Positions 44,303-52,731 of a DNA stretch of 64,000 bases are shown piece by piece. The notes under the pieces were generated by a model that worked only from the letters and a program-made list of their open reading frames with translations, had not been told where the DNA came from and ran no database searches. Position numbers and translations under genes: made by a program. This stretch comes from an uncultured Alcanivorax sp. (GTDB lineage: Bacteria; Pseudomonadota; Gammaproteobacteria; Pseudomonadales; Alcanivoracaceae), in contig NZ_CAMYIV010000011.1 of NCBI RefSeq assembly GCF_947258575.1, positions 1-64,000 of the forward strand, given 5' to 3'. Position 1 is the first letter of the stretch. Each line of letters starts with the position of its first letter.

Positions 44303-45895
44303 TTACGCCGCCTGCTGGTTATCCAGCGGACGGGTCAGGTAGCCCAGCACCAGAGCGGCGATATCCACCTTGGGCTGGTAGTGCAGGAAAAAGCCGCCCA
44401 GGGTGCCGAACACCCGCGCCAGCATGATGAAGTCGCCGGGCATTTTTTCCACCGGGTCATGTTCCAGCCGGCCCAGCAGGTGACTGACCTGCTGCATCAT
44501 TTCCTCGGCGCTGGGCCAGCCCTTGTCCGGGTCCGGGTAGATGATGGCGTTGCGCACCTGATCGAGAATGGCGGCGACGAACGCCAGCAGGGTATCCGGG
44601 TTGCCGCTGCGGGTGGTGAAGCCCATGGCGGTAAGGGTGTCGGCAATCACTTTCTGATCATCCACCACGCAGGCCTGCAAGACCCGGAAGTAGCCGTGCC
44701 GTGCCGCATCGCTGAGGCTCTGGGCACAACCGAAATCCAGCAGTACCAGGGTATCGTCGTCGGTGATCATGATGTTGCCCGGGTGCGGGTCAGCATGAAA
44801 GACGCCACCATGCAGCACCTGGGAGAACCAGGCATCCAGCAGCCGATGCAGCACTATACCCAGGCGCTCCGGGTCGGTGTGGTGCAGTTCATCCAGCACG
44901 GTGGTGAGCTTGCGCCCGTGTACGAATTCAGTGGTCAGCACATGGCGGCTGCTGTGTTCTGCCACCAGGGCTGGTGTGGTGATGCCGGTGACGCCGGCCA
45001 GCTGCTCGCCGATCTGTGTCATCACCCGGGCTTCGCGCTGATAGTCCAGTTCTTCGCGTACGGTGCGCTGGATTTCACTGACGATGGTGTCCATGTCCAT
45101 GGGCGGCAGGGCGGATTTCACCGCGTCCATGAACACTTTTAGCAGGGTCATATCCAGCTCTACCACTTCGTCCAAGCCCGGACGCTGTACTTTGACGGCG
45201 ACCTCGCGGCCATCGTGCAGCTGTGCCCGGTGTACCTGCCCGATGCTGGCTGCGGCCAGCGGCTGCGGGTCGAAATCGGCAAACAGTTCACCCAAGGGCT
45301 GACCGAACTCCTGCTCCAGCACCCTGGCAATGTCATCGAAGGGCACCGGGCTGGCTTGATCCTGCAAGATCGTCAGTTCATCCACCCAGGCCTGGGGTAA
45401 CAGGTCCGGTCGGCTGGACAGCAGTTGGCCGATCTTCAGGAAGGCGCCGCCCTGTTCCAGGGAGGTATCGCGGAAGCGGCGGGCATTGCGCTGGTGCAGG
45501 CTCTCCAGGGCGGCCTCGCGCATGCTGGTTGGCAAAAAGGCAGAGCGGGTGCCCCACAGGCGGTAGCTGGCCACCACCTTGGTGAGCATCCAGCCGGTTT
45601 TGCTCAGGCGCTTGAGGCGGGTCGGCCAGCGGCGCGCCTCGTCAGCCAGGATCTGCATTTCCTCGTTCACGGCGTTGGCGCCACGGCCCACCGCCTTGCA
45701 GGCCTTGAGCGCCTGGTCGGCGATGTCGCGACCCTGCCAGGCGGTTTTCTCGATGGCCCGGATACAGCCCTCCACCACGGACAGCCAGGCCTTCAGGCCA
45801 CTGTCTTTCTGCTTGCGCTCGGCAAAGTCGTTGAGCGGCTGCCAGTTGGGCTCTGCCGGGGTGGTCGGGGTTTGTTGCAATGACGTGTTTTTCAT
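44303..45895 (-). CDS. ABC1/UbiB-family atypical kinase
   Basis: 530 residues with the UbiB/ADCK signatures: FLKIGQLLSSRPDLLP (KxGQ), AAASIGQVHRA (A-rich loop), VAVKVQRPG (nucleotide-binding Lys), HADPHPGNIM (catalytic) and LLDFGC (DFG-like). An N-terminal 100-residue helical extension is different from canonical UbiB, and the usual C-terminal membrane helices are not obvious. Some such proteins support ubiquinone synthesis, others have unknown lipid roles. GGAGG precedes the ATG by 8 nt. A palindromic operator-like site lies immediately upstream. Confidence 0.87.
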   Translation of the reverse strand: MKNTSLQQTPTTPAEPNWQPLNDFAERKQKDSGLKAWLSVVEGCIRAIEKTAWQGRDIADQALKACKAVGRGANAVNEEMQILADEARRWPTRLKRLSKTGWMLTKVVASYRLWGTRSAFLPTSMREAALESLHQRNARRFRDTSLEQGGAFLKIGQLLSSRPDLLPQAWVDELTILQDQASPVPFDDIARVLEQEFGQPLGELFADFDPQPLAAASIGQVHRAQLHDGREVAVKVQRPGLDEVVELDMTLLKVFMDAVKSALPPMDMDTIVSEIQRTVREELDYQREARVMTQIGEQLAGVTGITTPALVAEHSSRHVLTTEFVHGRKLTTVLDELHHTDPERLGIVLHRLLDAWFSQVLHGGVFHADPHPGNIMITDDDTLVLLDFGCAQSLSDAARHGYFRVLQACVVDDQKVIADTLTAMGFTTRSGNPDTLLAFVAAILDQVRNAIIYPDPDKGWPSAEEMMQQVSHLLGRLEHDPVEKMPGDFIMLARVFGTLGGFFLHYQPKVDIAALVLGYLTRPLDNQQAA

Positions 45896-45910
45896 AAGGC
45901 ACGCCTCCGC

Positions 45911-45932
45911 TTTGTGAATAGGTGTTCACAAA
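45911..45932. promoter_or_regulatory. Palindromic operator-like site upstream of the ABC1-kinase gene
   Basis: TTTGTGAA-N6-TTCACAAA is a perfect 8-bp inverted repeat located 16-37 bp upstream of the gene start, where a repressor (for example TetR type) would block the promoter or ribosome entry. No regulator gene is adjacent. The rest of the 359-bp gap (45896-46254) should contain the divergent porin promoter; I could not place it. Confidence 0.5.
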
Positions 45933-46254
45933 ATAGGGATGAAGGGCTCGATTGGCAAGCAAAAATGTTTACGACCGTTCACTTTGTAGGGCAATTCAGG
46001 TCGGGGCGTTGATGCAACGGGGTTCCAGTGCGTCAGGGAATGATGGCTTGGTGCTACCACGGGTAACCTTTCTTTGGTTCTTTCGTACTAAATTCAAAGG
46101 GTTACGTGTTTCGGTGTGATGGGCGGTACAGCCATATGGATAACCGGCACTGCAGGCAACGTCTCCCTCACCCACAGTGGACAGACTCCGATACCGTTTG
46201 GGAACGGCGGGTCGGTGCCCTTAACGATAATAACAACGTAATCAGAGGAACCTG

Positions 46255-47514
46255 ATGACAACCACTACCAGGATGTTGGTACCAGCCGTGTTGTTGCTGG
46301 CACCGGTGGTCCAGGCGCAATCTCCTGCGTCGCTGGAAGACATGGAGCGGCGTCTTGAGCAACTGGAAATGCAGCAGTACGAAAAGCAGAACAACTGGAG
46401 CGACCGTATCTCCGTTAACGGCTTCATGACCTATGGCGTTACCCGTCACGATGTTCATGTTCGCGCTAATAACGGTGAGCCGATCGATTACATTGATCGT
46501 ACTAGCGACGAGATTTCCCACCGGGAGCTGTCACGGGCGGGGATTCAGTTCAATGCAACCATCAGCGATGAGACCAGTGCTACGGTCCAGGTGCTGGCCC
46601 GGGGGCGGGATGATTACGATGCACAAGTGCAGTGGGCTTACCTGAGCCATGATCTGTCGCCGTCGGTGACGGTTCGGGCCGGCCGTATGGTGTTGCCATT
46701 TTTCATGCACACCCAGTACAACAATGTGGGTTACACCTACCACTGGGCGACCTTGCCCGGTGAGGCCTATGACGTGGTGCCGTTTGACACCATGGAAGGG
46801 GTAGACCTGAGCTGGAATCTGAACACCGGTCCCGTCTCCCATCGTCTCAATGTATATGGCGGTGCCACCGATGTGCCCAGTTTTTCGCTGCCGGCCCCGG
46901 TGGTGTATGAAGTCAGCGAGTTGACCGGCATCAATCTGACCAGCCAATGGCGGGACTGGACCAGCTGGCTCAGTTACAGCCACGCGGAAGTGACCCTGGA
47001 TCTTACCGACCTTGCCGGCCCTACCGGTTTGCCGGTGGCGGCATTGGAAGAGCCGGTCAGCCTGGATGAGGCTCAGACCTATATCAGTAGTGTGGGCTTG
47101 CAGTATGACAATGGTGCCATGGTGCTGATGGCAGAGCGCACCCAGCTGGGTATCGAGGGCTGGTTTCCCACCAAGTGGGGGGGGTATGTCAGCGCAGGGT
47201 ATCGCTTTGGGCCGTGGATGCCGCACGTGACCTGGGGCGCTGCCAATGCCCACGGCGTCAGTGAAGCACAAAGCGAAGGACCGGTAGCTGCCAATTTCTC
47301 TGCGGCCAATCAGGTGCGCAGTAAAAGCTGGACGCTGGGTTTGCGTTACGAATTGGAAGTGGGCGTTGCCGTGAAACTGGAAGCGCAGCGCTTTTATGAC
47401 ATGAGTAACGACAAGATCATGACTAACGGTCTGTTCACTCCCCAGGGGTCGGCACCTTCCATTGAAGAGGAAGAACCGACGGTATTCCGGCTCACTGTCG
47501 ATGCGGCCTTTTAA
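46255..47514 (+). CDS. Outer-membrane porin with N-terminal coiled coil
   Basis: 419 residues: signal peptide (ends VVQA), a short coiled coil (about 25-45, LEDMERRLEQLEMQQYEKQN), then a 16- or 18-strand beta barrel with many alternating aromatic strands, ending in …LTVDAAF with the C-terminal Phe of outer-membrane proteins. The layout resembles phosphate/OprO-like and similar gammaproteobacterial porins, but the solute is not clear. AGAGGA lies before the ATG. The short binding-protein gene follows 12 bp later, so the two form one operon. Confidence 0.85.
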   Translation: MTTTTRMLVPAVLLLAPVVQAQSPASLEDMERRLEQLEMQQYEKQNNWSDRISVNGFMTYGVTRHDVHVRANNGEPIDYIDRTSDEISHRELSRAGIQFNATISDETSATVQVLARGRDDYDAQVQWAYLSHDLSPSVTVRAGRMVLPFFMHTQYNNVGYTYHWATLPGEAYDVVPFDTMEGVDLSWNLNTGPVSHRLNVYGGATDVPSFSLPAPVVYEVSELTGINLTSQWRDWTSWLSYSHAEVTLDLTDLAGPTGLPVAALEEPVSLDEAQTYISSVGLQYDNGAMVLMAERTQLGIEGWFPTKWGGYVSAGYRFGPWMPHVTWGAANAHGVSEAQSEGPVAANFSAANQVRSKSWTLGLRYELEVGVAVKLEAQRFYDMSNDKIMTNGLFTPQGSAPSIEEEEPTVFRLTVDAAF

Positions 47515-47526
47515 GGGAGAATGATC

Positions 47527-47943
47527 ATGTTGCAGAAATTAAGTGTTTTCTTCCTGGCTCTGTGCTGTCCCGCCCTGTCATTCGCCGGCTTGTTGGTGGT
47601 GGTGGCGGAATCGTCGCCACTGGCAGAGATGGACCGCCATGAGGTGCGTCAGCTCTATATGGACAATGCCTCCCGCGTCGACGGCCATGCTGTGACCGTG
47701 CTGGATATGCCGGAAGGCAGCCAGCAGCGCGAACGCTTTTATCAGGGCGCCACCGGCAAATCCGCTTCCCAGCTGAAGAGCTACTGGGCAAGGATGATTT
47801 TCACCGGCCAGGGTATGCCGCCGCGGCAGGTGAAAAATGCCCGGGATATGGTGCAGCAGGTAAAACAGAATCCCCGTGCCGTTGGCTATGTGCAGGAAGC
47901 CGATATGCAGGAGGGGTTGCGGGTGTTGTTACGGTTGCCATGA
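47527..47943 (+). CDS. Short PstS-like periplasmic binding protein
   Basis: 138 residues from ATG 47527 (GGGAG at 7 nt; ATG 47521 is too close). Signal peptide MLQKLSVFFLALCCPALSFA and then a single-lobe periplasmic-binding domain: LYMDNASRVDG…, YWARMIFTGQGMPP and NPRAVGYVQ, features of the small phosphate-ABC-transporter-type substrate-binding family. It is less than half the length of real PstS and no ABC transporter genes are near, so it probably serves the adjacent porin or acts as a sensor (inference). Confidence 0.8.
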   Translation: MLQKLSVFFLALCCPALSFAGLLVVVAESSPLAEMDRHEVRQLYMDNASRVDGHAVTVLDMPEGSQQRERFYQGATGKSASQLKSYWARMIFTGQGMPPRQVKNARDMVQQVKQNPRAVGYVQEADMQEGLRVLLRLP

Positions 47944-47948
47944 CAGGG

Positions 47949-48132
47949 AGTTGCAAGTTCAAAGTTGAAAGTTGCAACGCGTAAGATGACGAGCCAACCG
48001 AAACCATGACCGCCGCGATCCTGCGGCGGTTTTTTATGATGTCATAACCCGCCTTGAATCGCGGCCACTGCCGGTGCAGCGTCTATTACCGCTGTCGCGC
48101 GTTGTAACTTTCAACTTTGAACTTGCAACTGC
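47949..48132. repeat. Gene-end element G (AGTTGCA-type arrays and terminator)
   Basis: The left array 47949-47981 has four 7-nt units (AGTTGCA and relatives) ending in ACGCG, and the right array 48097-48132 is its inverse with one or two changes. Between them is an intrinsic terminator: stem ACCGCCGC / GCGGCGGT (48009-48016 / 48023-48030) and T run to 48035. It lies between converging genes, 5 nt after the binding-protein stop and 1 nt before the kefB-type stop. Same architecture as elements A-F but unrelated sequence. Confidence 0.9.
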
Positions 48133-48133
48133 T

Positions 48134-50086
48134 TCACCCCCCCAGCAAGCGGTTTTCCGCCGCTTCTACCGCCTCCAGTGGACCATAAAGAATCACCGTA
48201 TCACCTGGTTCGAGAACCAGCTCTTCGTCAGGACTTTCCAGGGTCTTGTCTTGCCGTTTTACCGCCCGGATTTCCACATCCCGTAATGCACAGCGTGCAA
48301 TGCTCCGACCGATGCCCCGGGCCTTGTCGGATAACGTCACTGCATGCAACAGCCGGTACGGGTTACCGGCACTGTCGGTAGTGGGCAGGGTGTCGCCGTG
48401 ATAATACCCCTGCAACATACGGTAGCGTTCCCGGCGGGTCTTGCGCAGCGTGGCCATGACCCGGTCGAAGGGCACATCCAGCATCATCAGGGCATGGGCA
48501 ACCAGCATCAGGGAGGCTTCCAGTACTTCGGGCACCACTTCTTCCGCGCCGGCGCTGATCAGGGCGTCCAGGTGGGTGTCGTCCCGGGTGCGCACCAGCA
48601 CGCGGATATTGGGATTGAGCTCCCGTGCTGTGTGCAGAATGCGCTCTGCCAGGCGCGCGTCATCAAAGGTCACTACCAGTAGGCGAGCATGCTGAATGCC
48701 GGCGTTGACCAGGATTTCCTTGCGGCTGGAATCACCAAACAGGATGTGTTCACCGGCGGCGCTGGCTTCCTGTAGCCGTACCAGATCTCGATCCACCGCC
48801 ACCGCCTTGAGGTGGAAACTGTTCAGGTAGCGCATCAGGTTCTGACCCACCCGGCCATAGCCGCAGAGGATCACGTGGTTGCGGGTTTCATCGGAGATGG
48901 GCGTGTCTTCGGGAATCTTTTGCCAGCGTTGCAGCAAGCGGCGGGTAAGGCGCCCGCTGTTGTCCAGCAAGGCGGGCGTGAACACCATGGTCAGCACCAC
49001 GATGGAGACCAGCAAGCCAGCCTTGTCCGGCGTAATCAGCTGATGAGAGACCCCCAGTGCAACCAGCACAAAACCGAACTCCCCCGCCTGGGAGAGAATC
49101 AGCCCGCTTCGCATTGCGGTATCGCTGCGCTCTTTCAACAAGCGCAGCAGCGTAAATATCAGCACCCCCTTGAACAGCATCAATGCCGCAGCGGCCAGTA
49201 TGATCCAGTGCCACTGATCGGCGAACAGGTTCGGGTCCACCAGCATGCCGACACTGATAAAGAACAAGCCCAGCAGCAGATCCCGGAAGGGGCGCAGGTC
49301 GGCTTCGATCTGATGGCGGAAGTGACTTTCGCCCAGCATCATGCCGGCCAGAAAAGCGCCCAGTGCCATGGACAGGCCCAGCCAATGGGTCACCCAGGCC
49401 GCCAGCAATGCCAGCAGCAGGGCGGTCATGACAAAGACTTCATCGGAACGGGCCCGGCCGGTTTCTTCCAGCATGCGTGGCAGCACCCAACGGCCGATCA
49501 CATAGATACCGGCAAACAACAGCAGGGATTTGCCCAGCGTCAGTGACGCCACGGACCACATGGGGCCGCTGTTTTCTTGAGTGAGGATCGGCAACATCAC
49601 CAGCATGATCACGGCGGCCAGATCCTGGAACAGCAGTATGCCGGTGGAGGTTCTGCCGTAGCCGGTATTGACCGATCCCCGGGATATCAGATCGCGGATC
49701 ACAATGGCGGTTGAGGAGAGGGAGAGAGCACAGGCGGTAATCAGAGAGGGTGTGTAGTCAAACCCGAGTAACCGCATGATAGCGAACACTGCCAGGCCGG
49801 TTAGGGCGACTTGCAGCGGGCCGGCGCCGAACACAATGCGGCGAAGGGTCATCAGCCGGGGAATGGAAAATTCCAGCCCCAGGGTGAACAGCAAAAAGAC
49901 GATGCCAAACTCGGCCAGATGCTGAATGCCTTCAGTATTACTGACCCAGCCAAAGCCGAATGGGCCGGCGGCCAGGCCGCAGAGCAGGTAGGCCAGAATG
50001 GGCGGCATGCCAAGGCGCCGAAACAGCACCACGGCTGCCACGGCGGTGCCGAGCAGGACAACAATGAGTGTCAGGGCATCATGCAT
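48134..50086 (-). CDS. KefB/YbaL-type cation:proton antiporter with RCK domains
   Basis: 650 residues: 12-13 membrane helices of the CPA2 antiporter fold (1-385; LFTLGLEFS, SLSSTAIVIRDL), then a TrkA-N NAD-binding domain (HVILCGYGRVGQ, about 410-530), and a TrkA-C domain to the end (LVLEPGDTVILYGP). K+ or Na+ efflux coupled to proton uptake is the family role. The KefF/G partner is absent. It converges with the porin operon; the stop sits at element G. Confidence 0.92.
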   Translation of the reverse strand: MHDALTLIVVLLGTAVAAVVLFRRLGMPPILAYLLCGLAAGPFGFGWVSNTEGIQHLAEFGIVFLLFTLGLEFSIPRLMTLRRIVFGAGPLQVALTGLAVFAIMRLLGFDYTPSLITACALSLSSTAIVIRDLISRGSVNTGYGRTSTGILLFQDLAAVIMLVMLPILTQENSGPMWSVASLTLGKSLLLFAGIYVIGRWVLPRMLEETGRARSDEVFVMTALLLALLAAWVTHWLGLSMALGAFLAGMMLGESHFRHQIEADLRPFRDLLLGLFFISVGMLVDPNLFADQWHWIILAAAALMLFKGVLIFTLLRLLKERSDTAMRSGLILSQAGEFGFVLVALGVSHQLITPDKAGLLVSIVVLTMVFTPALLDNSGRLTRRLLQRWQKIPEDTPISDETRNHVILCGYGRVGQNLMRYLNSFHLKAVAVDRDLVRLQEASAAGEHILFGDSSRKEILVNAGIQHARLLVVTFDDARLAERILHTARELNPNIRVLVRTRDDTHLDALISAGAEEVVPEVLEASLMLVAHALMMLDVPFDRVMATLRKTRRERYRMLQGYYHGDTLPTTDSAGNPYRLLHAVTLSDKARGIGRSIARCALRDVEIRAVKRQDKTLESPDEELVLEPGDTVILYGPLEAVEAAENRLLGG

Positions 50087-50188
50087 AAACGTGTCGGGTT
50101 CCCCAAAATTCAGACTACCAGTGTAGCAGCCCGGTCATGGCAGGCCAGAACCGTATCTTGATCGGTATCAACAGGATTGGGGAAGGAT

Positions 50189-50980
50189 TCAGAAACAGCT
50201 GAAACGGAAGCTGTCGTCCAGTGCCAGGGGCAGGGTCATGGAGCGGTAGCCTAATACATCCATATGTTCGCAGTGGAATGCTCTCTCTCCGGCATCCTGG
50301 CTGAACCGGTAGTCGATGTGCAGCACCGGTTTGCCGGCATCAATGAAGGGTTGCAGCAGATGGCACTCGCGCCATTCATGGCAGGATTCGTTGATGGCAA
50401 AGTCAGCGTAGTCCACCAGCTCATCCACTTGCTGCAGGTCGTTTTTCAGGGACACGGCCAGGCCATGCTGGTGGGCGGTGCGGAACAGGAAACGGTTATA
50501 AGACAGTTGCTGTTTGCCATTCAGGGGGAAGCCGGTTTCATTGGTGTAGCCATCCACATTGTCCGGATCGACCCCGTCGCAGCCTTTTTCAGCAGCCAGT
50601 TCAATGCGGTCCGCCATGCGCTTGCGAACATTCAGCGAGCGGATATCCAGCCAGCGTTCTCCCGGCCAGTTACCCAGGCGTCGGCCCTTGTCCGTGGGCA
50701 GGAAACGGTAGCGGTCCGGGCGCCAGTTTTCGTAGGTGCCGGCGGAAAAATAGCAGATCACCTTTTTGCCGGCGGCCTGCAGGTCATGAATGACACTCTC
50801 TTGGGTATCGAACAGGTCTACCACATACAGTTCCACGTCATAGCCGGTGTTGATCGCACCTTGCAGCTGGATCTGCCACTGCACATCCACGGGCGGCTGG
50901 TACCACTCGGGCGCCAGATTGCCGCCATCGGTGGGTAATGGCAGTAGCAGAGCTGAGACGAGACTGAGCGAAAGATGCAT
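50189..50980 (-). CDS. GH114 (endo-alpha-1,4-polygalactosaminidase-type) hydrolase
   Basis: 263 residues with an apparent N-terminal signal peptide. The TIM-barrel has KKVICYFSAGTYENWRPDR, WLDIRSLNVRKRM and CDGVDPDNVDGY, typical of GH114 enzymes that cleave galactosaminogalactan-type polymers. The catalytic acids are expected in GVDPDN and ESCHEW. The substrate in this organism (own exopolysaccharide or another cell's) is unknown. The start (ATG 50978-50980) has a poor ribosome site. Confidence 0.83.
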   Translation of the reverse strand: MHLSLSLVSALLLPLPTDGGNLAPEWYQPPVDVQWQIQLQGAINTGYDVELYVVDLFDTQESVIHDLQAAGKKVICYFSAGTYENWRPDRYRFLPTDKGRRLGNWPGERWLDIRSLNVRKRMADRIELAAEKGCDGVDPDNVDGYTNETGFPLNGKQQLSYNRFLFRTAHQHGLAVSLKNDLQQVDELVDYADFAINESCHEWRECHLLQPFIDAGKPVLHIDYRFSQDAGERAFHCEHMDVLGYRSMTLPLALDDSFRFSCF

Positions 50981-51100
50981 GGCGACATACCGGAATTGAA
51001 CACCTGGATGCTAGCGGGTTTCCGGGTCGGCGAATGTTACGTTATGAGATTTCTTTGTAAGAATGGGGCAGGGTGCGCGGCCTCATTAGAGGCCCCGTTA

Positions 51101-52189
51101 TTATCTCTGTTCCATGATTTCCCGGGATGCCTCGATGATGGCTTCCACACGCCGGTTGCGGGCACGGCCCTCTTCGCTGTCGTTGTCAGCCACCGGCTGG
51201 CTCTCGCCCAGGCCGAGCGTATCAATGCGGGTTGCATCAATCTGGAAGCGGTCAATCAGTACTCGCTTGACCGCCCCGGCTCGGGCCTGCGAGAGGGCCT
51301 GGTTGTAGACGGCGCGCCCTACGCTGTCCGTATGCCCCTCCAGCATGAGCTGGCTATTCGGGTATTTCACCATCACGGCGGCGATTTTTCCGATGTCAGT
51401 CAGGTAGCGCCCCGGGACCTCGGTACTGTTGAATGAAAACTCGATATCCAGGGTGATGTTGACCGATTCGGTCAGCATGATGGGGCAACCTTCCGCATCC
51501 ACTTTGGCGCCCTGTGGTGTGTCAGGGCATTTGTCCTTCCGGTCTTCTACCCCATCACCATCACTGTCGACCCAGGGGGCAGGTTTCGGTGCCGGCTTGG
51601 GCTCAGGTGCGGGCGCGGGAGGATATTGCTGACCCAAACGGTAATTGAGGGCAATAAAGGGGTGCTGGTCAGTAAAGTTATCGCCGGTGTCGACCAGATG
51701 ACGGTAGCCCACATCCAGCATCAGGTGTTGACCCAGCAAACGTTGCACGCCGAGTTCCAGCAGGGCCATGTTTTCCTTGACCGGGTCCTGCGACTCCGTG
51801 GACAGTTCGTGACGTGCATAGCCCAGCCCCAGGTAGGGATGGGTGGTGAACAGATTAATGCCATTGCCGTGTAGCCTGGCCTGCAGGATTAATTGACTGT
51901 GTTCCACTTCCCGTTCGTCATCGCGCAGGGTTCTGCCGGCCTCTCCATACTGAACCTGGGTGGATAGATACCGGTTGAAACGGCGGCCAACCTGGAAGGC
52001 TGGGCGCCAGAAATCCGGCAGTTGGCCTGTTCTTTCGTCATCCTGCTCGATCATGTAATAGCCCACTTCACCCCCCACGTACCAGTAGGAAACAGGCTTC
52101 TTTTCGTGGCTTCCCATGTCAGCGAATAAAGTGACAGGAGCCAACAGAGCGGCCAGGGCCAGACGCGGGAAACCGAAGTGCGTATTCAT
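51101..52189 (-). CDS. OmpA/OprF-type outer-membrane protein
   Basis: 362 residues: signal peptide, N-terminal 8-stranded barrel (about 25-190), a Pro-rich hinge (PAPAPEPKPAPKPAP), a calcium-binding TSP3-like motif (DSDGDGVEDRKDKCPDTPQG), then an OmpA peptidoglycan-binding domain (LEGHTDSVGR…NQALSQARAGAVKRVL). The plan is that of OprF. It lies directly downstream of the chaperone-usher operon on the same strand, 55 bp from its last gene. Confidence 0.9.
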   Translation of the reverse strand: MNTHFGFPRLALAALLAPVTLFADMGSHEKKPVSYWYVGGEVGYYMIEQDDERTGQLPDFWRPAFQVGRRFNRYLSTQVQYGEAGRTLRDDEREVEHSQLILQARLHGNGINLFTTHPYLGLGYARHELSTESQDPVKENMALLELGVQRLLGQHLMLDVGYRHLVDTGDNFTDQHPFIALNYRLGQQYPPAPAPEPKPAPKPAPWVDSDGDGVEDRKDKCPDTPQGAKVDAEGCPIMLTESVNITLDIEFSFNSTEVPGRYLTDIGKIAAVMVKYPNSQLMLEGHTDSVGRAVYNQALSQARAGAVKRVLIDRFQIDATRIDTLGLGESQPVADNDSEEGRARNRRVEAIIEASREIMEQR

Positions 52190-52243
52190 TGTGGAGTTGC
52201 CGCCATAAAGAGACCTTCAAAGCATGCCGATGACATATCCGGG

Positions 52244-52717
52244 TTAGTTGAACTCCAGGGTGACGGTCACCGTGTCGCTGTATTGTCCGGCCGGCCCCCA
52301 CTGATTGATGGGGATCCTTCCGTACACGGTCAGTAACCGGGTGCAAAGTAACAGGCAACTGCCCGAAAAAGTGGTAGTGCCCACGGTTCCATCGCCCAGA
52401 ATCTGGGTCCGTTGAATGTCGGTGTATAAATTGTAGTTGAGCGTGGCGCCGGAGCTATGCATGAGCTGCCGTGGGGTAAAGGTGCCGGAATTGCCTTCGT
52501 CGACGCTGATTTGAAAAGTAACAGGAGTAAGCAGGTCCGGTGAGCAACTGAATGTGATCTGTCCCTGGCCATCGGCAGGATTGCTTTGCAAGGACATCAC
52601 GGTATTGAAGTTGACCAAGGTGCTGCCATCCGGAGTAATGAAACTGCAGGAGGCAGCAAACAGTGGCAGAGGCAGGCTGCTGGCGAGAAGCACGAGTAGG
52701 ACAATGAATCTGGGCAT
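52244..52717 (-). CDS. Spore coat U domain protein, probable pilus tip subunit
   Basis: 157 residues from ATG 52715-52717 (GAGGAA 7 nt before it); an alternative ATG at 52735 overlaps the usher stop by ATGA. After the signal peptide (MPRFIVLLVLLASSLPLPLFA) comes one SCPU beta-sandwich domain ending TVTVTLEFN. In archaic chaperone-usher systems the last gene, after the usher, encodes the two-domain tip adhesin (CsuE type). This protein is only a single domain, so it is a shortened tip or a minor pilin. Confidence 0.82.
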   Translation of the reverse strand: MPRFIVLLVLLASSLPLPLFAASCSFITPDGSTLVNFNTVMSLQSNPADGQGQITFSCSPDLLTPVTFQISVDEGNSGTFTPRQLMHSSGATLNYNLYTDIQRTQILGDGTVGTTTFSGSCLLLCTRLLTVYGRIPINQWGPAGQYSDTVTVTLEFN

Positions 52718-52731
52718 GCTGAAGTTCCTCG

